A stretch of 64,000 bases of DNA, from the NCBI GenBank assembly GCA_022575985.1, contig JAKSXM010000137.1, positions 10,558,001 to 10,622,000 of the forward strand. The letters are read 5' to 3'. The notes below the pieces were generated by a model, which saw only the letters and a list, made by a program, of their open reading frames with translations, was not told the DNA's origin and ran no database searches. The position numbers and the translations under genes were made by a program. Position 1 is the stretch's first letter. The number at the start of each line of letters is the position of its first letter. Shown here piece after piece: positions 48,679 to 61,050 of the stretch. The DNA comes from Anagrus nilaparvatae. Taxonomy: Eukaryota; Arthropoda; Insecta; Hymenoptera; Mymaridae.

Positions 48679-51600
48679 GAGGAGTTTTTTTTGAGGAGGG
48701 GGAGTCATACTTTACATACGCAATTTTTACCGTGCAAAAATACTTGCAAAGTCCAATACTGAAAAACTCGGTAAGCCATTAGAGCCTGAATACCTCATGT
48801 GCGAAATATGGGGCGAAGGTGTTCCCTCTATTTTTGTTTGCGTAGTTTATAGGCCTCCTAATGTCTCATTCAATGCCAATCCTGATTTTCTATCAAATCT
48901 TCGAGAATTTTCCTCATCTTACAGTCACAAAGTAATTGTAGGAGATCTTAATTCAGATCTGATGGCAATGAATAGTGGTTCTCGTTTTATTAGAAACCTT
49001 GCTGCTGAATTATCTCTTCAATTAGTTGACCACGGTCCTACACATCGTCAACCTGGATCAGATGACCCGAAAACATGGCTTGATATCATCTGGGTAGACA
49101 GCAATGATAAAATTATATCATTTACTAATAAAATAGCACCATTTCACTCTGATCACAATCTCATTGATGCAGAAATTGAACTTTTTAAACCTCAACCTCC
49201 TCTAGAAACATTTACATACAGAAAGTTCAATGATATCACTCCGGAGGATATCAATGAGATTCTTATGGGATGTGACTGGACTTTGTATGATAATCCTGAC
49301 TTTGATATACAATCGGCAGTTAACTGCCTGAATAATAACTTACAGACAGCCATCGATCAGCTTGCTCCTCTTAAAACAGTAAATCCTAGGAAAAACATGC
49401 AGCCTTGGATTACTGGAGAGCTAAAATTGCTTGTTAAAAAACGTAAAGCAGTTGAGAAACGCTATTTAAGGTCAAAAAGTCCTAATCTTCTAAAAGAACT
49501 TATAAGACTCTCGAATGAAGTTGAAGTCTCGTCTGAACAAGCGCGCAACTCATTTTATCAGGAACACATCAATGACGCGCTTACGAATGGCAAAGATATT
49601 TGGCGTGAACTCAGACATCTCGGACTACTTCCAGCGCCTAAATCAGATCTTCACAGTTTCTCCCCAGATGAAATAAATAAATTTTTTGCGGAAGTGTGTT
49701 ATTTGTCATCTAAAAATCTTAACAGCATCGAAGATCTAATTACTAATGCACCTGAAGAAGGCTTTCAATTCTCGCAGGTTTCACTCAATGATGTTATTTT
49801 GGCGGTAGCTCACTTTTCATCTCAAGCCACGGGTGATGACGGCATACCTCAAAAAGTAATAGCTAAGTCTTTGCCTACACTTGGTCCCATCCTTGTCAAA
49901 CTCTTTGATGAATCTCTATCCAAAGGCATTTTTCCTCTAACCTGGAAGAAATCGTTACTAGTGGCGATTAAGAAAACTCGTATTCCTTCATCATGCTCTG
50001 ATTTTAGGCCAGTTGCCCTACTCTGTTTTCTGTCTAAGGTTTTAGAAAAACTGGCACATGACCAAATCACCTCATTTTTAATTAGTAACAGCCTACTCGA
50101 CCCACTACAGACTGGATATAGACAGCACAGTAGCACAGAGACAGCGTTACTTAAACTAACTGACGACATACAACAAGGAATGAACAACAGACTGATTACA
50201 TTATTACTACAATTTGACTTCAGCAAGGCGTTCGACACGATTTTGCCTTCTAAATTACTAACAAAGTTGATGGAAATGGGATTTTCCAAGATGTCACTAT
50301 TATGGATCAAATCCTACTTGCAAAGTAGAAGTTTACAAGTTATTTCTAAATCATCTCGCTCTGATCCACTTAGTGTTAATCTTGGGGTGCCCCAAGGTTC
50401 AGTACTCGGACCCTTGCTGTTTTGTCTGTATATTAATGATGTAAAACAACACTTACCATCTAACGTACGACACATACTTTATGCAGACGACTTACAAGTC
50501 TACTGTCAAGTATCACCTGAAAAAGTACTTGAGGCCATTGCTTTATTATCAAAAACTGCTTGCAACATCTCTGCTTGGGCTGAAAGTATCTCCCTTCGGC
50601 TCAATCATGGAAAAACGAAAGCTATTTATTTTGGCACGCGAACCTTTGTCAATCGTTTAAACAGCTTAAATTTGTCGGGAATAGACTTAGGAAATGGCAT
50701 CATTACTCCTTTTGTAGATGAGGTGATAAGTCTAGGAGTAATACTTGACAGCAGACTCAACTGGAACAGTCACGTTACAACTATTGAAAGAAAAGTAAAT
50801 CGCGTTCTATATACTCTACGATTCATCAGACATTGTACTACAGAAACATTACGTACAAGACTGGTACAGGCATTAATTATACCTCATTTTGATTATTGCT
50901 CAGTTATTTACTTGAATGCATGCAATACACTAAAAGCAAGGTTACAAAGACTATGCAATTCTGGACTGAGGTATATTTATGGCATACGCAAAGACGAGTA
51001 CATAACCCCCTTTAGACGCAAGTTAGGATGGTTATGCACTGACTCACGCAGGCATTACTTTTTGGCCATAATCATTTACAAAATCCTACGGTTACATCAG
51101 CCCTTATACTTGAGAGAATCTTTAATCAAGTATACTCCTAAAGAAAATGCAAGGGGTGGTTTGCGCTCAAAGGAAATCACCATACCTAACACGAAAAACT
51201 GTGGTATTAACACCTTTCGGTACAAAGGGGCCAGGCTTTGGAACTCCCTACCAGCAGAAATTAGGTTTCTTCCATCTCTTAATTCATTTAAAGCTGCTGT
51301 ATATAAATATCTTTTTACACTTGATCCTTAACATTAGTCTAAGAATGTCTTGTCACTTCTCGTTGCAAGACAAATTCCTATTATTCTATTTTATTTTAAA
51401 GCATTTTACTTTTTTTTTTAATCAATATAAGACTGACTTTACCATGCATATGCAATTAAATCGACTGTGATACTTATAGTATACTATTAAATCATATTTA
51501 GAACATAAGCATTTAGTATCTAATTTACTTTATTTTAATTTATTATTCAAAATTTTAAATGTTATTACGTATATTTTATACTTATTAAAAATTATTTTTT

Positions 51601-51895
51601 GCCCTCCCGGGCGTAAAACTCGTGCGTAAAGAATTTTCTGAACTCGTTCTACGCCTAGGGGGGCAAAAAATAGTGTAAGCACCATGGGCGAAATACTTTA
51701 GACACGAGCGTGAACACAAATCACTCGTGCCCGGCTTCGCCGAGCACTCGTGCTAGTGCTCACGCTAGTGCCGAAACTTTTACGCCCTTGATACTTAAAA
51801 TACTATATGTTGATTATCTATTATTTACTATATGATGTATATTTTATGACTGTATTTTTGTTCAATTGCAAAATAAAGAATATTTACATTTACAT
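48679..51895 (+). mobile_element. 5'-truncated non-LTR retrotransposon (LINE)
   Basis: The copy begins in the middle of the endonuclease domain and ends in a short tttaca-type repeat tail before ttacaaaatccc of the host foldback arm. Its 3' untranslated part (51332-51895) contains GC-rich inverted motifs such as gcccggcttcgccgagcac. Base composition is visibly less AT-rich than the surroundings, as expected of a recent arrival. A short duplicated tga(g)gagtttttttt phrase at the 5' junction may be insertion filler. Confidence 0.88.
48695..51331 (+). CDS. LINE ORF2: endonuclease (partial) and reverse transcriptase, Jockey/CR1-like
   Basis: One uninterrupted frame of 878 codons, open from 48695 just after a TGA, although the first ATG is at 48797. 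It begins at GGGVILYIR, an internal endonuclease motif, so the front of that domain is missing. Visible endonuclease landmarks are VVYRPP, GDLNSD and the catalytic SDHNL. The reverse transcriptase follows, with FRPVALLCFLSKVLEK, QFDFSKAFDTI, LGVPQGSVLGPLLF and the active-site YADD near codon 590. The C-terminal part (FRYKGARLWNSLP, then SFKAAVYKYL) is typical of Jockey/CR1-type LINEs. The rest of the frame is intact, implying a young insertion. It cannot be autonomous without its 5' part. The minus-strand frame at 49849-50310 is a shadow. Confidence 0.9.
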   Translation, partial: GGGVILYIRNFYRAKILAKSNTEKLGKPLEPEYLMCEIWGEGVPSIFVCVVYRPPNVSFNANPDFLSNLREFSSSYSHKVIVGDLNSDLMAMNSGSRFIRNLAAELSLQLVDHGPTHRQPGSDDPKTWLDIIWVDSNDKIISFTNKIAPFHSDHNLIDAEIELFKPQPPLETFTYRKFNDITPEDINEILMGCDWTLYDNPDFDIQSAVNCLNNNLQTAIDQLAPLKTVNPRKNMQPWITGELKLLVKKRKAVEKRYLRSKSPNLLKELIRLSNEVEVSSEQARNSFYQEHINDALTNGKDIWRELRHLGLLPAPKSDLHSFSPDEINKFFAEVCYLSSKNLNSIEDLITNAPEEGFQFSQVSLNDVILAVAHFSSQATGDDGIPQKVIAKSLPTLGPILVKLFDESLSKGIFPLTWKKSLLVAIKKTRIPSSCSDFRPVALLCFLSKVLEKLAHDQITSFLISNSLLDPLQTGYRQHSSTETALLKLTDDIQQGMNNRLITLLLQFDFSKAFDTILPSKLLTKLMEMGFSKMSLLWIKSYLQSRSLQVISKSSRSDPLSVNLGVPQGSVLGPLLFCLYINDVKQHLPSNVRHILYADDLQVYCQVSPEKVLEAIALLSKTACNISAWAESISLRLNHGKTKAIYFGTRTFVNRLNSLNLSGIDLGNGIITPFVDEVISLGVILDSRLNWNSHVTTIERKVNRVLYTLRFIRHCTTETLRTRLVQALIIPHFDYCSVIYLNACNTLKARLQRLCNSGLRYIYGIRKDEYITPFRRKLGWLCTDSRRHYFLAIIIYKILRLHQPLYLRESLIKYTPKENARGGLRSKEITIPNTKNCGINTFRYKGARLWNSLPAEIRFLPSLNSFKAAVYKYLFTLDP

Positions 51896-52199
51896 TTTTA
51901 CAAAATCCCTAATTATTATAAAGAAAAATTTTAAAAATATGATTCTAACCTATCCAAGTTTTTTTATTTTTAGACTTAAAATATCTTTGCCGGACTTAAA
52001 ATCATAAAAATTTGTGATCAAATTATTCTAAATTTGAAAGAGAAAACTATCGCAAATGATTTTTTTGCATATTATTCCTAATGTAAGAAAAAACGAAATA
52101 AAAAAAAATTCTTGAAAATTTTATTTTTACATTTATTAACGTTTGCCGGGTTTCAAAAATGATATTTTTTTTTGTATTTTGTAGCTTTTGCAACAATTA

Positions 52200-53070
52200 T
52201 AAAAAAATTTTTTAAAATGACGCTTTTTGAGAAATTTGTATTCGAAAGTTTCCTTTCGTTTTTCCAATTTTCCGAGATTTCCTTAAGTTTTTCCGAAAAA
52301 TATGGTCAGATTCGGATTTGGCGGGAATGTTTACTACCTAGCTTTATATAGAAAAGATTTTTTAGGCTTATTTAGGGCGCCCAGAAAATAAAAAGCGAAC
52401 GGGTGGCTGAGAATTCGAAAAAAATCAAAATTGTAAAATCAGCTGCCAAATCGCAACCAAGCAACCTAGAGACTTAAAAATTGGCCAGTAACCATATTTT
52501 TACATACCAAACACAGTACTATCGGTATTTTTTGAATTCAAGACATTGACCTCAGACTTGGGTAAAAACAGCTAAGAACTACCGAATTATATTTTATCGG
52601 TTTTATCGATTTTAATAATCAAATATTGCGTTTCTGGTTTTGAAATTATATATATATTTTTTTAAATATTATAGTTTATGAAAAAAAAGAGTGTAAAATA
52701 AAATTTGCAACCTTATTAATTTTATTAACAAATATAAAGATGTAGGTACACGGGTACCCTGCCGGCCCGATGCGCGGGTGAATTCTGCCGGTCGGACAAG
52801 GGTTAAAGATTCTTAGTCTCTGTATAATTTATTTAAAATTAATAAAATAGTTTCTTTTGCTTTAGTTGACAGGGAAATAATTAATAATTCTCTAGATTAA
52901 TCAATACTAAAAAAATTGCTTGAGTGTTAACTTAACTTTAACCTACTATAATACTACGTCTATACTCTTTAAACTTGTATATTACAACAACACTTTGATT
53001 GTCTAATAGAAATAAGTTTTCAATGCTTATTGGGAGATATCCCCATTTTCTATCAATTGTTTTTAAGTGA
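52200..53070. other. Intergenic, nothing firm
   Basis: AT-rich, with a GC-rich island at about 52745-52795 (gtacacgggtaccctgccgg) that looks like a fragment of mobile DNA. No gene. Confidence 0.4.
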
Positions 53071-53094
53071 TTCCTTTTATTATTAAAAAGGTAA

Positions 53095-53300
53095 TGTTTT
53101 TGTATTACTTGTGCCAAGACCTGTGACGAGGTAACGAGACAGTCTCCTCGGTGTACGAGGCGAGGCGAGAACGTGACGATAACGTGTCGAGATCAAAATT
53201 TGAAATTCTCGCTTAGACGAGTCGAGACCGAGAGTAAAATTTCCTAAACCTCGCCTCGCTTCGTCTTGCCTCGCCTCGCCTCGTCTCAATATACCTCGTA
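53095..53300. repeat. TCGCCTCG-rich low-complexity patch
   Basis: Many copies of cgaggcgagg and its complement lie on both sides of a centre, giving an inverted low-complexity block. The minus-strand frame at 53083-53289 (Arg/Glu/Ala-rich) is a by-product. Confidence 0.55.
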
Positions 53301-53459
53301 TTTATTTTTTTTTGCGAAATCAAACAAACTTATACAGGTTTTATAAACAAAATTAGAAATATTTGTAAAAAAATAAAAACATCAAGTTTGTGAGCCAAAA
53401 AATTGGAAGATTCCTGTAAGCCTTAACAAATTAAATTTATTCAAGCAAAATTAGATTAT

Positions 53460-53972
53460 TGCACCCGTTGGAGCAGCACTTTAGAAATGCTAAGAAAATT
53501 TAGGGAGTTAAAATTACCCGTGAAGTCATTATGTAAAAACAATAATGATGGGTCAACTCCGGCTACAAGATTTTGGGTGACAAGCACTTGATGTCATAAT
53601 ATCTTATTTAAAAATTTTTAAGCAAGTTTCAGATTTACTATCAGGCGAAAAATATTCAACTCTTCCAACTGCAGTTTTAGCTTTTAATATTTTGCTAGAT
53701 AAGGTTGAAAACATAGTTAAAAAGATGGATAAAAAAAATGATAGAAATCACTTAGACGTGGTTTTAATAAAAGCATTTGAAAATCGTCGAGAAAAACTTT
53801 TAAAACATTACAAGCCGTGTAACTAGTTATACAGAACATATATTTTACAATGGCCATTCTAGCTACTTCAGTTCTAGTAGAGCGATAATATTCTTAGACA
53901 GGCTTAATTGATCAACTAAAAAGAAGATCTCTTAAGGGCGATGCATTTACATCATTATTGTATGCGTAAACA
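53460..53972 (+). pseudogene. hAT transposase remnant
   Basis: A frame from 53581 to 53826 reads LKIFKQVSDLLSGEKYSTLP, then TAVLAFNILLDKVENIV and a lysine-rich helix ending RREKLLKHY. Further on, AILATSVLVER, a stop, then YS matches the hAT dimerisation motif usually seen as ATSxxSERxFS. Another frame gives GLIDQLKRRSLKGDAF like the final hAT segment. Several frameshifts and stops break it. It is not obviously the source of the hAT-like element at 33234. Confidence 0.6.
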
Positions 53973-54189
53973 CTTGGTCAAAGTCAAGTCTTGGGACAGA
54001 GCTCTGCGGCTATAACCCGGAGTGCTTCAATGTGTAATACATTAATTAAAAATATTGATATTACTTTACTAAATTATTAGTTTATGTATTTTAAATCTGT
54101 ATAGTATATTTTGAATAGTTATAACAATAAATTTTATATTTTTTTAAAGCCTTATTAATTAAAATTTTTTTATTTTTTATTATTCAAAA

Positions 54190-54738
54190 TAGTACCTCGT
54201 TTAGAAACAAGGAATTTTCGTCCCAGAACGAGGTGGAAAGAGAAAATGATTTGTGCATCGCAGCCAAGAACGAGGCTGGGCGATATCAACACTCTTGTTT
54301 CCAGTAAAATTTGCGATTCTCGCCTTGCCTGGCTCTCGTAACAGGTTTACTTGAGCCATAAGCCATGATCCAAGAGGTGCACGAATCCTTTCCAAACCTA
54401 TAACGCCGCGCCGGGTTATAGTTCCCTGAAAGAACTTTGGACTGAGTATCTACTGGAACCCTTTTTTATGTAGGAAGAAAAGAGCCCCTTCTCGCTCCTT
54501 TTTGTGAGGAACAACCACCGGTTGCGACTCGAGCGTTTGTATATCCTCTCCAAATTGAAACGATGCAGATTACTCGGATGAACATGACCACATATCAGAT
54601 AAAATAAGTGTGCTTGACAGTTAGTTAGACATGACAGTGTTGGTGAAAAACCCCTCTTGGGAAAAACCATTAAAAATCGTGGTATATGATAAGGATAGAA
54701 TATTTGAAAGCAAAAATAGGTTACTACTGGAACCCTCC
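54190..54738. other. GC-richer unclassified patch
   Basis: Clearly less AT-rich than its surroundings, with two minus-strand open frames (54395-54201, 54742-54416) that show no recognisable domains. Probably mobile or retroposed sequence. Confidence 0.3.
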
Positions 54739-54843
54739 GCAAATTTTTTTTTTTAATTAAGTTCTCTCAACTGAGAGGTATAAGAAATATACATAAGGTT
54801 TGGGTACTTGCCCATACAACCCATATGACATACCCTTGGTAGA
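54739..54843 (-). mobile_element. Poly-A-tailed SINE-like retroposon end
   Basis: On the minus strand a sequence ending ctctcagttgagagaactta is followed by a run of about a dozen A residues. The next 41-bp insertion carries the same terminal sequence, so this is the 3' end of a repeated retroposon family. Confidence 0.45.
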
Positions 54844-54884
54844 TTTTTTTTTTTTTTTTTTATTAAGTTCTCTCAGTTAAGAGA
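54844..54884 (-). mobile_element. 41-bp truncated retroposon tail with a perfect 12-bp target duplication
   Basis: tctcttaactgagagaactt plus a poly-A run (minus strand) is flanked by acccttggtaga at 54832-54843 and again at 54885-54896. This has the signature of target-primed reverse transcription. Confidence 0.7.
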
Positions 54885-55570
54885 ACCCTTGGTAGAACAA
54901 TATTAATCTAAGCAACGCCATCTACTTTTAAATTAATATAACATCATAATATTTTTAATTTTAAAAAGTTTCTATTTAATTTATGTTTATAATATTGTCT
55001 AACTTGTTATGAAATTAGACAATTTAGCCTATTTTTACTTAAAAAATGAATCAAAGAAATAATTAATCTAAACATTTAATAATAATATCATAGTTTGATA
55101 AGAAAGTTTTCTGCAACATTATTGAGTACACCAACACCAACAGGTGTTATAAGCATAAACTTAAATATCGTTAATCGATACGAAAAATAATTTTAATTCT
55201 AATTATTACCGCATAAAAGCGCTGAAGTATAATTTCCCTTAAAAATTAGTATAAAACTAACCCTTATATTTGTGTATATAACATCGACTTAGTAACCCCC
55301 GCAACATCAGACTTTATCGTCGCGCTTTTGTAAAAGCGCAGTTAAAATATATATATAGTTCAATACAACCCTTTACATATAAAATATTCTATATTTTTTA
55401 AATACTTTTAATAAAAATAAAAAAAAATTATAAAAATTATGAAATTTATAAAAATAGTTTTTAAAAAACAGTTTGAAAGAAAACTGTTAATTACGAATTT
55501 ATACAGTGAAAATATTCTGTAAAAATAATTTTTTTTGTAACAGCGTTGTTAATATTACAAAATTTTAATA

Positions 55571-57842
55571 ATGAGTATCTCCCATGATAACTCAGCTGCA
55601 ATCGTATGCAAAGAAGTATTTGATGAAAATTCACAAGCTTCAGAAAAAGGTAATCAAATTTTTTTAAAACATTTTTATAACCTAATTTTTTTTTTTTTTT
55701 TTTTTTGTCAAAAGAAAAATTTTATATTTAATAATACATATATGTTTAAATTATATAATTGTTCCGTGTATTTGTTAAGGTCACATCCTTGAAATATGGA
55801 TTTAGATAAGAGAATAATAACAACTTTTTAATTGTTATGATAAATTGTTATATATAATAGAAAGTTTTCCTTTAACTAATTAAATAAAAAAATTTCTTTT
55901 TAATTAATTAAACGAATTATCACAATTTTTTTATTAAAATTATTACCAAAATAAAATTAAAAATATTTATTGATTTATAATTAATAATTATAGCATGTTT
56001 AATATAGGTAAATAAAATTAATGATATTTTATAATTTTTTTAAACACGTACATAAACACGTGTAAGTATAATTAAATAAAATAAAAAATAAAAAAATAAT
56101 AAACTATTCCATAAAAAAGAAAATCAATAAAAAAAAGTAGTTTGTTTAAATGAAATATATATATATTTCATTCATGCTATAGAATTTAACATTGCAACTG
56201 GAGAAAAATTTTTTTTTAAATCAAAATTTATTGTTTATAAACTAATAATTTGCAAATCGAAAAAATTCAATTTTTTATGATTTATGTCATTTTTTCTTAT
56301 ACTCAAATAAAAATCGTCTGCTTTTTATTTACTTTTTGAAAAGTTTTTCTTTTTAAATCGTGCGCAAAAATTTAGATTACAAGCGCATTTAATGCGCATC
56401 ATATATATATAAATATATCATATTTATTAAAGAGAAAAATCAATAGAGCCCGCAGTGCGGTAAAAGTTTTGTCGCCCTAGCTACTCCTTTTTAGAGCTTA
56501 ACATATATCCGGGTTCCTTGTTTAAAAACCAAAAAAAAAAAAAATTATGTAAAATACACAAAATATATAATATTTCATGAGCAACAAAAAAATATATCTA
56601 AAAAATCAATTAAATATAATTTCTGATATTAAATAGAACGAATATTTTGTAATTTCACACCCCTTTTAAATTAGTTACTAACGAAAATACAATAATTTTA
56701 GTATGTACCTACGTCATCGTAACGTAATATACCTACCCTAACAAGGGTTTGTATATTGTCAGCTGGTACTATACTACGTTTTGACAATAATTTTACTGGC
56801 AAATAAAATTCAGCTCTATACATAATTCATATCCTTGCAATTATTAATGCCCAAAATGATTATTATTACCTTTATTACAGTATTTTATTAAAGAAATATT
56901 GATTATTATTTATACATAAAAAATATCTTATTATCATTTTATGAAAAATAGGAAAGCAAATAAGTTTTTTATATCAAGAGTTTATAATTTTAGAATATAG
57001 TACATACTTTGTAGTCCCGGTTACCCAGTCACAAAGTTTTTTAACTGATGATAACATGAACATAAAGTACATTGCACTTTATATATATAGTAACATATGT
57101 TCCTTTATCACCTGCCTGACCAAGCAAGTTAATAGAATTTTTAATATAGAAAAGAAGCTTTATATACGAATGAATGAATATAAAAGGTGTAGCTTTTTCA
57201 GAATGACCTATTTTTATTTTATGTTAAATTTAGAAATAGAATTTTGTTATTACTCTGGTAGAATTTTTGAGATCTGGGCAGAATTTCCGGGGACTACTTT
57301 TCTGTTACTAGATAATAATTTTAAAAATTCTGGCTCAATTTTTGTATTCTTCGGTAAATTTACCTTAGTTCCTTGTTTTAGTAAAATTTTAGATATTTAT
57401 GAAACATTTTTCTGACTGATCTAAATCGATTTCTATATTTTATCCCAATGGCTATTTTCTAATATGCAACAAACTCAAATTTTTTCCACCTCTGATTACT
57501 AATATTAGCTTGATCAATGTCATAAGCAACAAAAAGCTTTAAATTTAAATTAAATCATTAAAAATAACTCTATATTAACAAATAATAAATTTTGTGTTAC
57601 AGAGGTTTTTGAATATGCAAAAAAATTAGGAATAGATCCAGAAAATGAGCCATATTTATTGGATCTAGCACGTGAAGGCTTAATGGCAGCATTACCAAAA
57701 GCATGGAAACCAGTTTACCATGAACAATCAAGCTCATATTATTATTACAACGAAACAACAAAAGAATCATCATGGGAACATCCATTGGATCCTGTTTATA
57801 GGAAACTGGTAGCTGAGGCAAAAAACCGACGGGCGGGCGTCG
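55571..57842 (+). CDS. CEP164-like centriole protein, N-terminal exons with WW domain (partial)
   Basis: Exon 1 at 55571-55649 encodes a 26-residue leader (MSISHDNSAAIVCKEVFDEN...). Exon 2 at 57603-57842 encodes EVFEYAKKLGIDPENEPYLL, DLAREGLMAALPKAWKPVYH and YYYNETTKESSWEHPLDPVY. This combination, an E..EFA..LGIDP..EP.L..LAREG helix followed at once by a WW domain with WKP...YYxN...xSxWxHP, is the hallmark of CEP164, a distal-appendage protein of centrioles needed for ciliogenesis. Exon 2 could end at the donor cg|gtacga (phase 1, matching its own acceptor) or read through to a TAA at 57854-57856. Vertebrate CEP164 is over a thousand residues, so the gene probably continues beyond the window. 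Intron 1 is about 1.95 kb. The first ATG of exon 1 is taken as the start. Confidence 0.78.
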
Positions 57843-57856
57843 GTACGATTGTTTAA

Positions 57857-58930
57857 AATTTTTATTTTTTATTTTATTTATCAAAAAATTAATTGCACTT
57901 AAATTTAACAATAAGATCCTAAAATTTCTTTCTCTCTAATCTATTTAAATCCAAAATCTTATGTTTTTTTCTATCTGTCAATCCTAAAATACCTAAATAC
58001 CAAACCATATTCTTTATACCCATATATCCAATTTTTATTTAAATAATAAAATTCTATGTTTCAAAATAGATCTTGCGATAATATTGTATATGATACACTT
58101 AATTAATGTTTTAATTAGTTAAATTTAAAAGGAATAAATATTTAAAATGAGATGCCAAATAAATAATATAAAAAAAATTCTATGTACCAATATTATATTA
58201 TTTAGTTAATGTATAGTAAATGTCTAAATTAAAATATTTAGATATAGTAGTTAAAAAATATGCACTCATATTCAAAATATACTGCCTTTTAAATTTTATA
58301 CTGTTAGGTTTTTCTGCTTGAATTTTGCTTAAGTTACTAATTTTCAAACGTTTTGCTTGAAAATTTTAGCCAAATTTTATCAAAGTGAAAAATTAAAAAT
58401 TAGCAATTTATGCAAAATTAAAACTTAATTACTTGACAGTATATATTGAATAATAATGACATTATTATTTTTCTTTAAAGAAAAAAATAATAATTATTTT
58501 TTATAAAAATAAAAATTTAAACTCTGAAAAAAAATAATAAGGAATTGGGTACAATTTTAAAATAAATATATATTTGATATCAGTATAATATAAATAATTA
58601 GAAAAATAGAAATAAATATTTTTATCGATAATATAGTTAATTAAATAAGTATTATTAGTATAAATAAACGGATAAGACTTGATGTTGATACAACAATTTA
58701 ATTTTAAAAAAAAAGAATTCTTAGTCTTTAAATAATTAACTTATTAATATGCTTAATAAGCTTGATATTTAGCTTGTTAAAAGTGGCTCAGAGCTATTAT
58801 ACATTTTATCAGTATTATTGATATATATATATTAGATTGGTACTTATTTTAAAAATTTTATCATTTTTGCAAAATTTGGCTTCAAAATGAGGGGCAAAAA
58901 ATATTTTAATTCTTTTCTTATCTGAATACT
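57857..58930. other. Presumed CEP164 intron, nothing recognised
   Basis: Very AT-rich, with no exon-like open stretch. Confidence 0.4.
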
Positions 58931-58931
58931 A

Positions 58932-59929
58932 CACTGAGAAAAAAAATTAGAAGAAATTATTATAAATATTGGTAAAAACTCCTATCTTTTTATAGTAATT
59001 GAGCACTATGTTTCACTTTATTGTAGAAAATAATATTTTAGTATGTAAAGTTTACCATGAATATTCATGGAATTAATCATATATAAAATGCGTATATTAC
59101 TTGTTTCAGTACGAATTTTTACTATACGAGAAGTGTAATTAGTGTAAAATGAAATTTATATCTGTATCTAAATTTTACAAAACTCGTATAGTAAAAATTC
59201 TAGACTTTCATAGGAAAAATTATTTCAAGTATAGCGAAAGAAAAAATTAATTTTCAGAGCACATTGTTTTTTTTTCTTTTATAATTCCAACCATCTTTTG
59301 AACCGCAGCAATTATTTAATTAATCTACCTACCTATAATATATTAAATTCGAATATTTATTATCGCATCTGATCGAGAAACTCGAGGGGTGTACGGAGCT
59401 ATTATACATGTATACATTCGCACACGCACGCGAAGTTCTATGTATACTAGTTATGTATGTTTAAGTTAGAAACTCAGTGTCCTTATATAGAAACTAAAAC
59501 CCATTTTTTCCACTTGCGAGTAAAATTTAACTAGCCTCTTGCAGTATATTTTGAAAGCTTGAATTAATTTATACAATTTATTGATATAAGATAAAGTAGA
59601 TTTATATTTTTTAATTTGATACCGCCAGATAAAATGAAAGAATTAAGTTTTTATAATGTCTCAATGACGTAATATGAGACTTATATACTAAAGAATTGTA
59701 CTAAAAATTACTATACGAGATACTAAATTTTTTAAACGACAACTTAGTAAAAGATTTTTAAAAAATATTGTAATTTTTACTGTTTTTATAGTACAAATTG
59801 CAAATCTTATTTTTTACTATACTTATAGTAATATTCTTTTTAAGTATATTGTAATTTTTAGGGTAAATCCGCAGGTAGTGCTCAATTACTATTTAATATA
59901 GGAATAATTCATCTTTTTTTTTCTCAGTG
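58932..59929. mobile_element. TA-flanked TIR element, cactgagaaaaaaa ends
   Basis: Ends cactgagaaaaaaaa are matched inverted, with TA on both sides (58930-58931 and 59930-59931). Internal inverted pairs such as tactatacgag and ctcgtatagtaaaaattc strengthen the call. A TA target suits Tc1/mariner. About 1 kb with no transposase. Confidence 0.7.
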
Positions 59930-60327
59930 TACCTTAGGGTATTTTATTACGCCAAGTCATTTTTTTTAAATTTTTGGCTGGTATCTTAGGTAAAATTTTT
60001 GATCTGGAAGCTTAAACTTAAATATTGCAGAATTTAAGTATAAATTTAAAAAAACGAAAATTTGATCTCTAAACCCTAATAAGATCCTGTTAAAAACAAA
60101 TTCAGCGAAAAAAAGTAAAATGTTAAACTAATGCTAGTGAATAAAAGCTATTGTCAAAATTTCGGACTCTTTGCATTAAAAATTAAAAGTTTTATCATAT
60201 AAAGGGAAAACAAATGTTAGCATGGAATAAATATGAAACCATTGGAAAAAAATTTATATTTTGTCGAAAATGATATTTTAACTGAAACCCGGCTAAATTT
60301 CATTTACAAATATAGCCGAGACACCAT

Positions 60328-60430
60328 GAACCATAAAGTAATGCCCCAAATCGTATTTTACCATTCTTTATTTTTCTAGCCATGGGTCGTAATCTATTCC
60401 AAGCTAAAGCTAAAAACCACATAGGAAACC
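60328..60430 (-). repeat. Dispersed repeat family, copy 2 (opposite strand)
   Basis: ccataaagtaatgccccaaa followed by tcgtattttaccattc is the complement of the 25.3-kb copy. Confidence 0.5.
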
Positions 60431-60939
60431 ATGGATCATGTTATCATTTTACTAAATTTTGCAATAAAGTCGTTTTAAAAATAAGTAAATTAAAAAAAAA
60501 AATACCCAAATCTTACCCATTATTTAAAAAAAATATTTTTTTATTTTTTAGGGTAAGTTATGGACACCCTAATATATAAATATAAATTAAAAACGGGTGT
60601 GCTTATAAGTATTAATAGAATATTAAAAATAAAAATAATTTTAGCTTATAATATATTGACGTACATAAATAAGCAAAAAAAAATTAATATTTATATAGGA
60701 AATCAATCTATGGGTATATAAATAATTATGAAGAATTTTTAAGCGAAAAAAATTAGATGAAATTAATTTATTTCAATATAAAAATACATGAATTATTTTT
60801 GATATTACTTAAATATTAGCCTCGGCTTTATTGAGATTTTTTTAATTTTTTGAGTTATAGAATATGATTTTTGGGTGCTGACTGTCCAATAAATGTTTTG
60901 TAAACTATCCTATCTTTCATAGTATGATTTATGGCCATA

Positions 60940-61050
60940 AAAAGAAATAATTTCCAGGTTGTATGTAAATTACTATCTAAGGTAAAACCAAGGGTGGTTA
61001 ATTGCAATCTGGAGCCTTTTTATGGCCAAGAGTTGTTTTGTACAGAATTT
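60940..61050 (+). repeat. Dispersed repeat family, copy 3
   Basis: gtaaattactatctaaggta, ccaagggtggttaattgcaa and tttatggccaagagttg follow the order of the 25.3-kb copy. Confidence 0.5.

Larger units (their letters stand above)
48131..52196. mobile_element. Foldback element interrupted by a LINE
   Basis: The arm at 48131-48515 is repeated inverted in two pieces, 48593-48678 and about 51898-52196. Joining these pieces removes a LINE copy and restores one continuous arm. The element therefore has ~385-bp arms and a ~75-bp centre, and the LINE inserted in the T-run of the right arm. This is a second foldback family, different from that at 1012-3115. Confidence 0.8.

Noticed and set aside
53083..53289. 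Arg/Glu/Ala-rich minus-strand frame
   Set aside because: It translates the cgaggcgagg low-complexity block and has no start or splice context.
57597..57911. Minus-strand 104-codon frame
   Set aside because: Antisense shadow of the WW-domain exon.
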